A stretch of 64,000 nt of DNA from RZYY01 sp036794825 (GTDB lineage: Bacteria > Bacteroidota > Bacteroidia > Bacteroidales > 4484-276), in NCBI GenBank assembly GCA_036794825.1, contig DAIRGA010000016.1:1-64000 (forward strand), read 5' to 3'. Below, one piece after another: positions 27,984 to 36,689 of the stretch. The notes under the pieces were generated by a model. It had not been told where the DNA came from. It made no database searches and worked only from the letters and a program-made list of their open reading frames with translations. A program made the position numbers and the translations under genes. The stretch's first letter is position 1. Each line of letters opens with the position of its first letter.

Positions 27984-28039
27984 TCAACTCCTTTCAGCAA
28001 TGTGGCGTTGCCTGAGGCAAACCAAAAAATTTCCGGATG

Positions 28040-28047
28040 CAAAAGTA
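28040..28047 (-). promoter_or_regulatory. Bacteroidota -7 promoter element (TACTTTTG on minus strand) for rimP-nusA-infB
   Basis: The plus strand reads CAAAAGTA. The minus-strand box is an exact TAnnTTTG match about 90 nt upstream of the rimP ATG, giving a leader of roughly 85 nt that contains the palindromic hairpin. Confidence 0.6.
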
Positions 28048-28394
28048 TTACTTTTCAGCGAAATAAACATACACGGCCTAATTTTTCTCCCGAAAGATCT
28101 CTAATTACTGCCTGCCATAAAACAACCAGCTGCTTTAATCAACAATCTCATTTGGCCATTCTTTTTCACACAGATCTTCTTTGGAAATGGTTTTAGTTTT
28201 CTGATTTTCAGCATTCCTGAAATTTTTGCCAGGACTTTTACAGGGCTGGGATACACCATCTTTTGAGAAATAAAATTTTAACAGCAGTCACCAATTAGGC
28301 CATATGTGAAGTGGTTCGCTGAAATCTCAATTCTCATAAAGGCAAAACATCGCTTCAAATAAACATTAACGGACGCCCAGTTTGGAAAACAAAT
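28048..28394. other. Intergenic region between divergent rimP and DUF2461 genes
   Basis: The full gap is 27949-28421. Outside the two divergent promoter regions I see no convincing gene, RNA or repeat here. It is AT-rich with stop codons in all frames and no hairpin with a T tract. Confidence 0.5.
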
Positions 28395-28402
28395 TACTTT
28401 TG
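28395..28402 (+). promoter_or_regulatory. Bacteroidota -7 promoter element (TACTTTTG) for the DUF2461 gene
   Basis: Exact TAnnTTTG match followed by CATC, 20 nt before the ATG at 28422. Identical in core to the rimP promoter on the other strand. Confidence 0.6.
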
Positions 28403-28421
28403 CATCTACCAACCAAAAGTG

Positions 28422-29087
28422 ATGAAAATGGAACAAATATTCTCCTTCCTCAATGCTTTGAAAGAATATAACAACCGGGACTGGTTTGAGGCCAATAAAA
28501 AATGGTACCAGGACACAAAACACCGATTTGAACTCCTTGTAAGTGATTTGATTAAGCATATCTCTGACTTTGACTCTGAGATCGGGCGGCTTACTGCAAA
28601 GGACTGTACTTTCAGGATTTACAGAGATGTACGTTTCAGCCCGAACAAAGAACCCTTCAAAACCAACATGGGGGCGTATTTTAGCCGCGGCGGTAAAAAC
28701 AGCCGTTACGCAGGATACTACATCCATTTGGAACCAGGCGCTTCCTTTGTCGGGGGTGGAAAATGGATGCCGGAAGCGGAATTGTTGAAATTGATCAGGT
28801 TAGAGATTTATCACTTCCCCGAAGATTTCCTTTCTATCATCAATAAATCAGATTTCAAGACAAAATTCGGTGAACTTGGCGGTGAAAAATTAAAAAAGCC
28901 ACCAAGGGACTTTCCCGCTGATTTCGAGCATATTGAATTGTTGAAACTCAAGAGTTACACCGTTGGAGCAAATCTGCCGCAGGAAAATCTCACACAGGAT
29001 GAACTGATAAGAACTGTATCTGAGGCTTTTAGGGCTATTCATCCTTTGATCCAGTTCCTTAACAGGGCTTTAGAAGAGGGCAAATAG
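28422..29087 (+). CDS. DUF2461 domain-containing protein
   Basis: This 221-residue protein fills the DUF2461 (TIGR02453) family: N-terminal FLNALKEYNNRDWFEANKKWYQD, the central CTFRIYRDVRFSPNKEPFKTNMGAYFSRGGK and YIHLEPGASFVGGGKW, and a C-terminal helical part. Biochemical function is unknown. Start codons at 28419 (GTG), 28422 and 28428 (ATG) are all possible; I use the first ATG. It has its own promoter, and the next gene is 159 nt away. Confidence 0.88.
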   Translation: MKMEQIFSFLNALKEYNNRDWFEANKKWYQDTKHRFELLVSDLIKHISDFDSEIGRLTAKDCTFRIYRDVRFSPNKEPFKTNMGAYFSRGGKNSRYAGYYIHLEPGASFVGGGKWMPEAELLKLIRLEIYHFPEDFLSIINKSDFKTKFGELGGEKLKKPPRDFPADFEHIELLKLKSYTVGANLPQENLTQDELIRTVSEAFRAIHPLIQFLNRALEEGK

Positions 29088-29125
29088 TATAATTTGTTTT
29101 CACCGAAAGGAAAAAATCAACCGAT

Positions 29126-29159
29126 TTTGTAATGTGATAAGGGTTGTTTTTTACATTTG
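29126..29159 (+). promoter_or_regulatory. Promoter with -33 (TTTG) and -7 (TACATTTG) boxes for the exopolysaccharide locus
   Basis: TTTG at 29126-29129 and TACATTTG at 29152-29159 are separated by 22 nt, a spacing that fits the Bacteroidota housekeeping promoter. It lies upstream of the receiver gene at 29247 and is the best candidate for the main promoter of the locus. Confidence 0.6.
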
Positions 29160-29171
29160 CAAAAACAGATT

Positions 29172-29234
29172 ATGGAAAACTTCAACCATACAAAGAAGAT
29201 CAAATTACCAACCAATTTTGAATATTTACGCTAA
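29172..29234 (+). CDS. Possible 20-residue leader peptide
   Basis: An ATG 13 nt after the -7 box opens a 20-codon frame beginning MENF and ending EYLR, closed by TAA, and followed 12 nt later by the receiver gene. Its N-terminus resembles the start of the next gene (ATGGAAAA in both). It may be a leader ORF or chance; there is no further evidence. Confidence 0.2.
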   Translation: MENFNHTKKIKLPTNFEYLR

Positions 29235-29246
29235 TCGCAGACTTTT

Positions 29247-29675
29247 ATGGAAAATCAAGGTAAAAAGTTGAAAGTTCTTGTTGTTGACGACAACCGGGCA
29301 ATTTTGATGAGCATCAAGGAACATTTGTCCGAGAAATTTGATGTGGCGACTGCCACCAACCCAACGCAGGCCATGAACTGGCTGAAGCAGGAAAATTTTC
29401 CTGATTTGATAATCAGCGACAGAAAAATGGACGAAGATCCGGACTCCGGCATGAAATTCCTGAAAAACATCCGATCAAGCGGGTTTTTCAGTAATATTCC
29501 AATTTTGATACTAAGCGGCACCGGAGATTCCGAAGATTCGGAAACCAGGATCAAGTTTTTGGAAGCCGGAGCAGATAATTTTATGCTCAAACCGTTCAAT
29601 CCGCAGGAACTTGTCTGGAGAGTCATAGCAATAATGAGAACAGCCGGAAAACTAAATTACACCGTGAAACCATGA
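29247..29675 (+). CDS. Stand-alone response regulator receiver protein
   Basis: This 142-residue protein is a single receiver domain with acidic pair DD (14-15), phospho-acceptor Asp58 in IISDRKM, the switch Ser/Thr in ILSGT and Lys in LKPFNP. No output domain follows. Its stop overlaps the start of the sugar transferase gene by 4 nt (ATGA), so the two are translationally coupled. The coupled protein itself begins with a receiver-like domain. Candidate partners are the two histidine kinases at 47.5-51.1 kb. Likely role, inferred: phospho-dependent control of exopolysaccharide synthesis. Confidence 0.9.
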   Translation: MENQGKKLKVLVVDDNRAILMSIKEHLSEKFDVATATNPTQAMNWLKQENFPDLIISDRKMDEDPDSGMKFLKNIRSSGFFSNIPILILSGTGDSEDSETRIKFLEAGADNFMLKPFNPQELVWRVIAIMRTAGKLNYTVKP

Positions 29676-30871
29676 GTTTAAAAGCAAACTTAGCCCTGGT
29701 TACTGATTCGGAAGAGCTGAAAAATTCTGTCATTGCTGAGTTGGGGGAAGACTTTACAATTGACACTTTTAAGAGCCCTATCTCTTTTATCGAATCCATC
29801 CAGGATAAAAAGAAAGATTATCAATTGGTTATGGCTGATGCTGAACCCAACGAACCAGGCGGTATTCCTTTTCGCAAGTCATTTCATAAACAATCACCCA
29901 ACCCTGAACCTCCGTTTTTCCTCCTGGTAAAAAATTTGAACAATGACGTCAGGATTCAATGTCACAAAGAAAAAATCGCCGATGTATTTCAAAAGCCACT
30001 GGATTTTGAAAGATTGAAATACCGCATCGAGAATGAAATTGAACAAACCTCAAAACATGCAGAAAAAGCGGTCGAAATACCAAGATACAAATTGCCATTC
30101 TCCAAAAGGGTTTTTGATCTGCTGTTCTCAGGGTTTGCATTGCTGATGCTATCGCCGCTTTTCATTGTCATAGCCATCTTAATCAGGCTCGAATCAAAAG
30201 GAAAAGTATTTTATTATTCAACAAGAGTTGGAACCAATTCGAGGTATTTCAAATTCTGGAAATTCAGATCAATGTACAGCGATGCCGACAAGCGACTGAA
30301 GGATTTTAAACATCTCAATCAATATGCAACCGAGCAGGAGCCAGTGCAGGAGCAGGAATATCTTGTGAAGAAATGTGCTGAATGCATCGAAGAAAACAGT
30401 CCTTGTAAAAAACCGATAATCATTGACTGGGAAGGCCAGAAAATTTCGGTGTGCGAAAGGGTTTACAACAAGCGGGATCGGGGATCGGCATTTATCAAGA
30501 TCAAAGACGACCCGCGAATTACTAAAGTCGGAAAATTCATCAGGAATACGAGTATTGATGAGTTACCGCAGCTTTGGAATGTTTTTATCGGCGATATGTC
30601 AATCGTTGGCAACAGACCACTCCCAAAATACGAGTATGAAATGATTACCAACGATCACTTTGCCGGAGCAGTTGAACGCATTAATGCACCAGCGGGAATT
30701 ACAGGCCTCTGGCAAGTTGAAAAACGTGGTAAAGGAGAGATGTCGGAAGAAGAGAGAATGAAACTCGATGTGAGATATGCTGAGAGAGCTAAAAAACCGC
30801 TGCTTGTATTTTATGATATCGGACTGATTCTTAGAACCATACCAGCCTTGTTTCAGAAAGAGAATGTGTAA
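29672..30871 (+). CDS. Receiver-like domain fused to initiating sugar-phosphate transferase (WcaJ/EpsL class)
   Basis: Residues 1-125 of this 399-residue protein resemble a receiver: an Asp (56) in LVMADAEP and Lys108 in FQKPLDFE remain, but the acidic pair is VTDSEE and the switch Ser/Thr is replaced in FFLLVKN. A bacterial sugar transferase domain follows (about 141-395): KRVFDLLFSGFALLMLSPLF membrane hairpin, KFRSMYSDADKR, DDPRITKVGKFIR, SIDELPQLWNVFIGDMSIVGNRP and the Trp-containing GITGLWQV. Known role: transfer of a sugar 1-phosphate from a UDP-sugar to undecaprenyl phosphate, the first step of exopolysaccharide synthesis. Between about 203 and 273 lies an insert with Cys235, Cys238, Cys245 and Cys261, resembling a metal or redox site. 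Confidence 0.9.
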   Translation: MSLKANLALVTDSEELKNSVIAELGEDFTIDTFKSPISFIESIQDKKKDYQLVMADAEPNEPGGIPFRKSFHKQSPNPEPPFFLLVKNLNNDVRIQCHKEKIADVFQKPLDFERLKYRIENEIEQTSKHAEKAVEIPRYKLPFSKRVFDLLFSGFALLMLSPLFIVIAILIRLESKGKVFYYSTRVGTNSRYFKFWKFRSMYSDADKRLKDFKHLNQYATEQEPVQEQEYLVKKCAECIEENSPCKKPIIIDWEGQKISVCERVYNKRDRGSAFIKIKDDPRITKVGKFIRNTSIDELPQLWNVFIGDMSIVGNRPLPKYEYEMITNDHFAGAVERINAPAGITGLWQVEKRGKGEMSEEERMKLDVRYAERAKKPLLVFYDIGLILRTIPALFQKENV

Positions 30872-30915
30872 GGATTTATACACTTCATTTAACTAATTGA
30901 ATTACAGATCATTTT

Positions 30916-31647
30916 ATGTCTAAAAGGTGGTTCAAAATATTTCTGACAGTGTTTGTCATTTTGCCGGTTATGCTGATTTCACAGGCGCCGCAGGATGATG
31001 GTTTTCAGATAGAACCACTGCAACTGCCATCACTTCAAGCTCTTATAGATTCAGCAAAAGTCAAGTCGCCACTTTTGAAAAAATACGAAGCCGAAGCCGC
31101 TGTCGAATCCTTTAACCTAACTTTTGAGCAGAGAAAATGGATGGATTTCATCTACATGGAGGGTAATGTTCGGTATGGTGTTTACGACCAGGTGTATGTT
31201 CAGGGCGAGGTGGACGGGCTTGACCCAATATACCCGCTTTTCAACGAAAGGAAGCAAACCTGGTATTATGGTGGCATTAGCCTTAAGTTGCCGCTTTCTA
31301 CTTTTATCAATCAAAACAAAAAAATCAAACAAACCAAAATGACCATCGAAGCGATCGGATTTGAGCGCGAAATGATGGCAGAGGAGCTCGAAAAGATTAT
31401 CATCGAATCGTATTACAAAGTGCTTTTCAGGCACGAGAGTATGAATACGTTTTATACAATTTACCAGGATTTAAAAATTGCCTATCTCGATGCGGTGAAC
31501 CGGCTGAATGAACAAAAGATAAATTTTCAGGATTACGCAATTCTTTCCTCAACTTACGGCAAAGCGAAAAACGACTTCGATCAGGCAAAAAGTGATTTCC
31601 TCACCAGTTTGAACTTGTTGCGCTTCATGACAGGATGGAATTTTTAA
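30916..31647 (+). CDS. Half-size TolC-like outer-membrane factor
   Basis: This 243-residue protein has a signal peptide (about 1-23) and an outer-membrane-efflux-protein pattern: LQALIDSAKVKSPLLKKYEAE near the start, a beta-rich stretch (about 70-125, with WYYGGISLKLPLS) and long helices after it. Full TolC proteins have two such repeats and about 430-480 residues, so this is half a protomer's usual length, with no visible frameshift. It is encoded just before the Wzz-like gene. The locus shows no Wza-type export protein, so it might form the outer-membrane exit together with other subunits (inference). Confidence 0.7.
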   Translation: MSKRWFKIFLTVFVILPVMLISQAPQDDGFQIEPLQLPSLQALIDSAKVKSPLLKKYEAEAAVESFNLTFEQRKWMDFIYMEGNVRYGVYDQVYVQGEVDGLDPIYPLFNERKQTWYYGGISLKLPLSTFINQNKKIKQTKMTIEAIGFEREMMAEELEKIIIESYYKVLFRHESMNTFYTIYQDLKIAYLDAVNRLNEQKINFQDYAILSSTYGKAKNDFDQAKSDFLTSLNLLRFMTGWNF

Positions 31648-31658
31648 TTTAAATTATA

Positions 31659-33848
31659 ATGGACTTATATAGGGCTTTTAAGTTGATTATTAAGTACTTT
31701 TGGCTATTGGTCACGGTACCGATAATTGCAGGAGGCCTGATGTTTTTTGCCACACGCACCGAAAGCAGGGAATTTACTTCAAAAGCTACCATTTACACCG
31801 GACTCACATCGGGTTACTCCATTGAAAGCCAGGCAGGGTCAAAGGTAGATTATTTTGCTACCAGTGCTGCCTTTGACAATATGCTCAACATCCTGAAATC
31901 AAAAAATGTGCTCGAAGAGACCGGGTTGCGGCTTTTTATCCAGGCGATGATGCTTGATGAGCCCAACCCACGTATTATCTCGCAGGCTTCGTATGCCAAA
32001 CTGCAGAAAATAACACCGGATGAGGTTAAAGCCCTGATTGTGAAGAACAACCCGGAAGAGACCTACCGGCGCTTGATGGAGTACAAAAAGCAAAGCTCAG
32101 ATAATTTTATCTATGAATTGTTGAACCTTACTCACAAACATTACAGTGTCGAGGCATTATCGAAAGTAAGCGCCAAAAGAGTTCAAGGAAGCGACTTGCT
32201 TGAAATTTCATTTAAATCGGATGATCCGGGGATTACGTACCAAACACTCATCATGATTATTGATGTTTTCTTTAAAGTTCACAGCGGACTGAAACTTGCA
32301 CAAACCAGCACCGTTGTGGACTATTTTGAAAAACAACTGGAAAATTCGTGGCAACGACTTGTGAATGAGGAAAATAAACTTCTCGAGTTCAACAAAACCA
32401 ACAAAATCATCAATTACCACGAACAGACCAAGTACGTTGCTTCGCAAAAAGAGCAATTCGAGTTATCAGTTCAGAAGGCACAAATGGAGCAGGGCGCTGC
32501 TCTGTCGGTACTCGATCGTCTTGAAAATGAGATTACCAATCGTCATGATGTAAACCTGAAAACACAGCGAATTGGCAATTTGAGAAATGAACTCCTGCAG
32601 ATAAATCGTTTGATCGAAAAATCGGAAATATTTAATCCGGGCGATATTTCCCCGGAGAAAAAAGAAGAATTGGTAAAGCGAAAACTGGATCTTGAGAATA
32701 AAATCAGGTTCACTGTTGACTCGCTTTTCAGGCTCGAGCGCAATGTTGACGGGGTGGAAAGGGAATACATTCTTACCCAATGGTTCGAAAATGTGATCCA
32801 GCTCGAAAGTGCTAACGCCCGGATTGAAGTGCTTAACAATAAAAGAGTGGAATTCGACAGTCTTTACATGTTTTTCGCACCCCTGGGAGCCACAATCAAC
32901 CGTATCGAGCGCGCTATTGACGTTTTGGAGCGTGAATATCTGAGCATTCTCCACAACCTCGGTCTTGCCAAGCTCAAACAGCAAAATCTTGAGCTTTCCT
33001 CAACGATGGATATTCTCGACAAACCATTTTTTCCTATCGTTGTGCAACCAAGTAAGCGAAAACTTTTTGTGCTCATTATTGCTGTTTTCTCCGCTTTCTT
33101 TGTCCTGGCAGGGATTTTCATCATCGAGTTTCTGGATCGAAGACTTAAAACGGTGAAAAAGCTGGAAAAAACCACCGGCATTCCTGTGGCTGGCGCTGTA
33201 CTTAGCGGCAGTAAAAAGTCAAGGGTTGATATAGGCAGACTTTCAAGACGAGCGATAACCGATCTGATTGGCCACACTTTGTATAACATAGAAACTCAGA
33301 ACGCCAAACCGCCATACCTTATTAAAATTTTCAGTCATTGGCTTAATGAAGGTAAAACATTTGTAATCAGCAAGTTAAAAGATGAGATTAAGCGGCTTGA
33401 CTTCTCAGTGATCGTAATTCAGATCAGAGATGAATACACGGAGGAGACTAATATTGAAAACGCCGTTTTGATCGAAGAAACTGAGTACCATGCAATATCT
33501 CAGCCAGATGATTGGCGTAATTTTATCTCCGGATTAAGCATGTCCACCATTGACTTCATCATCATTGAAGTTCCTGCGCTGTCATCGTTCAGGCTGAATA
33601 GTTTCCTGAGCAAGACCAGCAACCTGAATTACCTGCTTGCCAATGCCTCGCGCACCTGGTCAAGCGCTGACGAGCACTATATCGGAAAGCTGAGATCTGT
33701 TTCCGATGGCCATCTGTTTGCAATTCTGAACAACATTACTGTGGACAATATCGAGGAATTTATCGGTGACATTCCCAAAAAGCGTTCGCCTTTACGCAAA
33801 TTGATCAAAAACAGGATTGTAAAACGATATTTAGGGTTTCACTCATGA
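31659..33848 (+). CDS. Wzz/GumC-like chain-length determinant with degenerate BY-kinase domain
   Basis: This 729-residue protein has an N-terminal membrane helix (about 14-34), a large periplasmic part with predicted coiled coils (about 200-440), a second membrane helix (about 467-490, LFVLIIAVFSAFFVLAGIFI) and a cytoplasmic domain (about 500-729). That domain is placed like a bacterial tyrosine kinase, but the P-loop is reduced to SHWLNEGKT (EGKT 564-567, lacking the Pro-Gly and Ser of SS.PGEGKS), the Walker A' Asp is replaced in VIVIQIRDE, and Walker B is FIIIEVPAL. It therefore looks catalytically dead. Known role: chain-length control and export coupling of polysaccharide. Its stop overlaps the flippase start by 4 nt. 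Confidence 0.85.
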   Translation: MDLYRAFKLIIKYFWLLVTVPIIAGGLMFFATRTESREFTSKATIYTGLTSGYSIESQAGSKVDYFATSAAFDNMLNILKSKNVLEETGLRLFIQAMMLDEPNPRIISQASYAKLQKITPDEVKALIVKNNPEETYRRLMEYKKQSSDNFIYELLNLTHKHYSVEALSKVSAKRVQGSDLLEISFKSDDPGITYQTLIMIIDVFFKVHSGLKLAQTSTVVDYFEKQLENSWQRLVNEENKLLEFNKTNKIINYHEQTKYVASQKEQFELSVQKAQMEQGAALSVLDRLENEITNRHDVNLKTQRIGNLRNELLQINRLIEKSEIFNPGDISPEKKEELVKRKLDLENKIRFTVDSLFRLERNVDGVEREYILTQWFENVIQLESANARIEVLNNKRVEFDSLYMFFAPLGATINRIERAIDVLEREYLSILHNLGLAKLKQQNLELSSTMDILDKPFFPIVVQPSKRKLFVLIIAVFSAFFVLAGIFIIEFLDRRLKTVKKLEKTTGIPVAGAVLSGSKKSRVDIGRLSRRAITDLIGHTLYNIETQNAKPPYLIKIFSHWLNEGKTFVISKLKDEIKRLDFSVIVIQIRDEYTEETNIENAVLIEETEYHAISQPDDWRNFISGLSMSTIDFIIIEVPALSSFRLNSFLSKTSNLNYLLANASRTWSSADEHYIGKLRSVSDGHLFAILNNITVDNIEEFIGDIPKKRSPLRKLIKNRIVKRYLGFHS

Positions 33849-35194
33849 AAAGCTTCATTGCCAAACTTCGAAAATCCAGTAATTTTCATTCCCTTGTCGG
33901 CAATGTTTCTTTTGCATTTTTCAATTCCATCACGTTTTTATTGATGGCCCGCACACTGAGCAAGGATCTTTTCGGCGAATGGATTATCTATGTAACCGCC
34001 GCCTCACTGCTCAATATGCTGCGTTTGGGACTTATCGGCACTGGCGCTATCAGGCTGATTTCGCTTGCCAAAGATAAGGATGAGGAAGGCTATATCGGAT
34101 CGGCCTATAAACTTGGTCTGACGACGTTTTTGTTTACGGTTGTCCTTTTTTACCCTGCCTGGTTCATTTTGAAAATTTACATTCCGGAGAGCTATTATTA
34201 TCCGGTTCTGTTGTTTTATCCGATACTTTCGCTCATGGTTTTACCCTACAATCAGGCCACAATAGTTACCCAGGCTAAAGTACAGTTTGCAAGGCTCTCG
34301 CTGATGAAAACAATACACGGCTCTTCCATGCTGATTTTGATAGGGTTATATGTATTATTATTCGAAGCTACGATTGAGGGGCTATTGATGCTGCACACCA
34401 TTTCCAACTTTTTGCCCGGAATACCCGCATTGGTGAAAGGATGGGACGGATTGAAGTTTTACAGAAAGTCAACTAAAAAGCACACTGCTGAGCTATTGAA
34501 TTTTGGGAAATATTCCACATTGATCTCGGTTGGAAGCAGCCTCTTGCGCAGCGCCGACACTTTTATAATAAGTATGTCAACGGTAATGGGAGCCGCCTCT
34601 ATTGCCATCTACGCTATCCCGATGAAATTTGTTGAAGCCGTGGAAATTCCGCTTCGCAGTTTCTCAGCCACCGCTTATCCCAGGCTCTCGCAGGCGTTCG
34701 GACAGGGTAAGGCACAGTTCAATGCAGTTCTGAACAACTATAATGTAAAAACCACCCTTGCCATCCTCCCGATTGCCCTGATTTTGCTGGCTCTGTCTGA
34801 GCCATTGCTGAAATTTGTGGGTGGCGCCGAGTACTATGACTCATTGGCTCTGCAAAAGCAAATTTTATACATCATTCTGGTTTACATACTGCTACTCCCA
34901 TCCGACCGGTACACCGGGGTGGCACTGTTCGCCCTCGACAAGCCGGTTAAAAATTTCTACAAAACCATGATGATGCTGGTGGCCAATGTAGTTTTCGATT
35001 TGATTGCTGTATTTATTTTTAAATCTCTGTTGGGTGTTGCCTTCGCAACATTGATTTTCACGATAATCGGGGTTTACTATGGTTGGTTTTTTGTACAAAG
35101 AGAGACCGGAGCAAAAATTTCAGACCTGTTTACCGAAAGCATAAAAGTATCAAAGTCAGCATTGGCCAAAATAAGAAGCAAACGACCAGCCTGA
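33845..35194 (+). CDS. Polysaccharide flippase (Wzx-like, MOP superfamily)
   Basis: This 449-residue protein has about 12 predicted membrane helices, the N-terminal flippase pattern FHSLVGNVSFAFFNSITFLLMARTLSKDLFGEW and several conserved membrane glycine/proline positions of the MVF/Wzx family. It would move lipid-linked repeat units across the inner membrane for Wzy polymerisation. Its ATG overlaps the Wzz-like stop (ATGA), and its own stop is immediately followed by the polymerase gene, so the three form a tightly coupled Wzz-Wzx-Wzy block. Confidence 0.88.
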   Translation: MKSFIAKLRKSSNFHSLVGNVSFAFFNSITFLLMARTLSKDLFGEWIIYVTAASLLNMLRLGLIGTGAIRLISLAKDKDEEGYIGSAYKLGLTTFLFTVVLFYPAWFILKIYIPESYYYPVLLFYPILSLMVLPYNQATIVTQAKVQFARLSLMKTIHGSSMLILIGLYVLLFEATIEGLLMLHTISNFLPGIPALVKGWDGLKFYRKSTKKHTAELLNFGKYSTLISVGSSLLRSADTFIISMSTVMGAASIAIYAIPMKFVEAVEIPLRSFSATAYPRLSQAFGQGKAQFNAVLNNYNVKTTLAILPIALILLALSEPLLKFVGGAEYYDSLALQKQILYIILVYILLLPSDRYTGVALFALDKPVKNFYKTMMMLVANVVFDLIAVFIFKSLLGVAFATLIFTIIGVYYGWFFVQRETGAKISDLFTESIKVSKSALAKIRSKRPA

Positions 35195-35195
35195 T

Positions 35196-36662
35196 ATGGA
35201 AATAGTTACAAATAAAATCCCGCTTACCAAAATATCAGTGGTTGCTTTTCTGGTGGGTTTATTACTCTTTGCCATGTACCTTTTCAGCAAACAAAACCTG
35301 ACCGGCGGAATTGTGATGCTGCTGGCGCCTTTTCTGCTGATTTTTGTGGGCATCATTTTTAAAGATGCGAGGATGGGACTGGCTACAGTGTTTGTAATCA
35401 ATTACTTTGCGCTCGGTATGGTAAGGTACATACCGGCCCCATGGGGTTTGAGTATTGATGCGCTGCTGCTGCTCACATGGGTATCTCTTTTTTTTAAGGC
35501 CTTCAGTGAACGTATCCCGATGCACAAAGCCGCCAACGACCTCACATTGGTAGCCACGATCTGGTACGGTTATATTTTCCTTCAGCTTTTCAATCCTGAA
35601 GCATCAAGCCGTGAAGCATGGTTTTATGCCATGCGGGGAGTTGCATTTTATATGTTTTTACTTATCCCGCTTTCGTTTGTTTTGCTGGATCATCCCAAAT
35701 ACCTAAAGGCAATGATTTACGCCTGGGCGTTTTTTACCGTTCTGGCTGTGATGAAAGGTTTGATGCAAAAATTCAGCGGGTTCGATCCTTTTGAACAAAA
35801 ATGGCTGGATTCGGGCGGAGCTTTGACCCATATCATCATAACCGGAACCCGGTATTTTTCATTTTTCTCTGATGCCGGCAATTATGGCGCTTCGATGGGG
35901 TTTTCAGGGGTTGCATTTTCTATTATCGCCGTGCACAGCAAAAGCATGTCAAAAAAGTTGATTTTCGGTATTATTGCCCTTTTGGCATTTTATGGCATGC
36001 TGATATCGGGAACCCGCGGTGCAATGGCAGTTCCTGCAGGTGGATTTCTTCTCTATACCATCTTATCTAAAAGGATGAGTATTTTTATTCCAGGGTTAAT
36101 CTTCATGATTAGCGCCTTTGTCTTCCTGAAATTTACAACCATAGGACAAGATAATTATGAAATAAGACGCGCACGCACTGCCCTTGATCCAAATGATGCA
36201 TCGTTAAGAGTCAGGCGCGACAATCAGCGGCTACTGGCTACCTACCTTGCTTCACGGCCGATTGGTGGTGGTGTGGGCTCAGCCGGAAACTGGGGTAAAC
36301 GCTTTACTCCCAACACTTTCCTGGCTAACGTTGCCACCGACAGCTGGTATGTTATGATCTGGGCCGAAACCGGTGTGGTTGGCCTTTTATTGCACATTTC
36401 CATTTTGCTCTTCATCGTAATTAAAAGCGCCTGGATACTGATGGCTAAACTCAAAGACACCGAACTCATCTTTCCCCTGATCGGACTGTCGTCAGGGATG
36501 TTCGGCATTATGCTCGCATCCTACGGCAATGGAGTACTCGGCCAGATGCCAAATGGCATTATTATTTATCTCAGCATGACTTTTATCTGGATGGCGAGGG
36601 GCTGGGAAGCACGCGGACTATCTTTTGAGATTAGTAAAGCTGATCCGGCCAAACTTACTTAA
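35196..36662 (+). CDS. O-antigen polymerase/ligase-like membrane protein (Wzy-like)
   Basis: This 488-residue protein has about 10-12 membrane helices and a long central loop (about 320-375) typical of Wzy/WaaL proteins. It contains GTRGAMAVPAGG (RG motif around 270-280) and, near the loop, the SxxRxxxN-like and WAETGVVGLLLH signatures of the family. It would polymerise lipid-linked repeat units in the periplasm. Its start follows the flippase stop by 1 nt. Polymerase is likelier than ligase given the flippase and chain-length neighbours. Confidence 0.85.
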   Translation: MEIVTNKIPLTKISVVAFLVGLLLFAMYLFSKQNLTGGIVMLLAPFLLIFVGIIFKDARMGLATVFVINYFALGMVRYIPAPWGLSIDALLLLTWVSLFFKAFSERIPMHKAANDLTLVATIWYGYIFLQLFNPEASSREAWFYAMRGVAFYMFLLIPLSFVLLDHPKYLKAMIYAWAFFTVLAVMKGLMQKFSGFDPFEQKWLDSGGALTHIIITGTRYFSFFSDAGNYGASMGFSGVAFSIIAVHSKSMSKKLIFGIIALLAFYGMLISGTRGAMAVPAGGFLLYTILSKRMSIFIPGLIFMISAFVFLKFTTIGQDNYEIRRARTALDPNDASLRVRRDNQRLLATYLASRPIGGGVGSAGNWGKRFTPNTFLANVATDSWYVMIWAETGVVGLLLHISILLFIVIKSAWILMAKLKDTELIFPLIGLSSGMFGIMLASYGNGVLGQMPNGIIIYLSMTFIWMARGWEARGLSFEISKADPAKLT

Positions 36663-36689
36663 TTTGCAAAACACAAAATCCTCCGGAAC

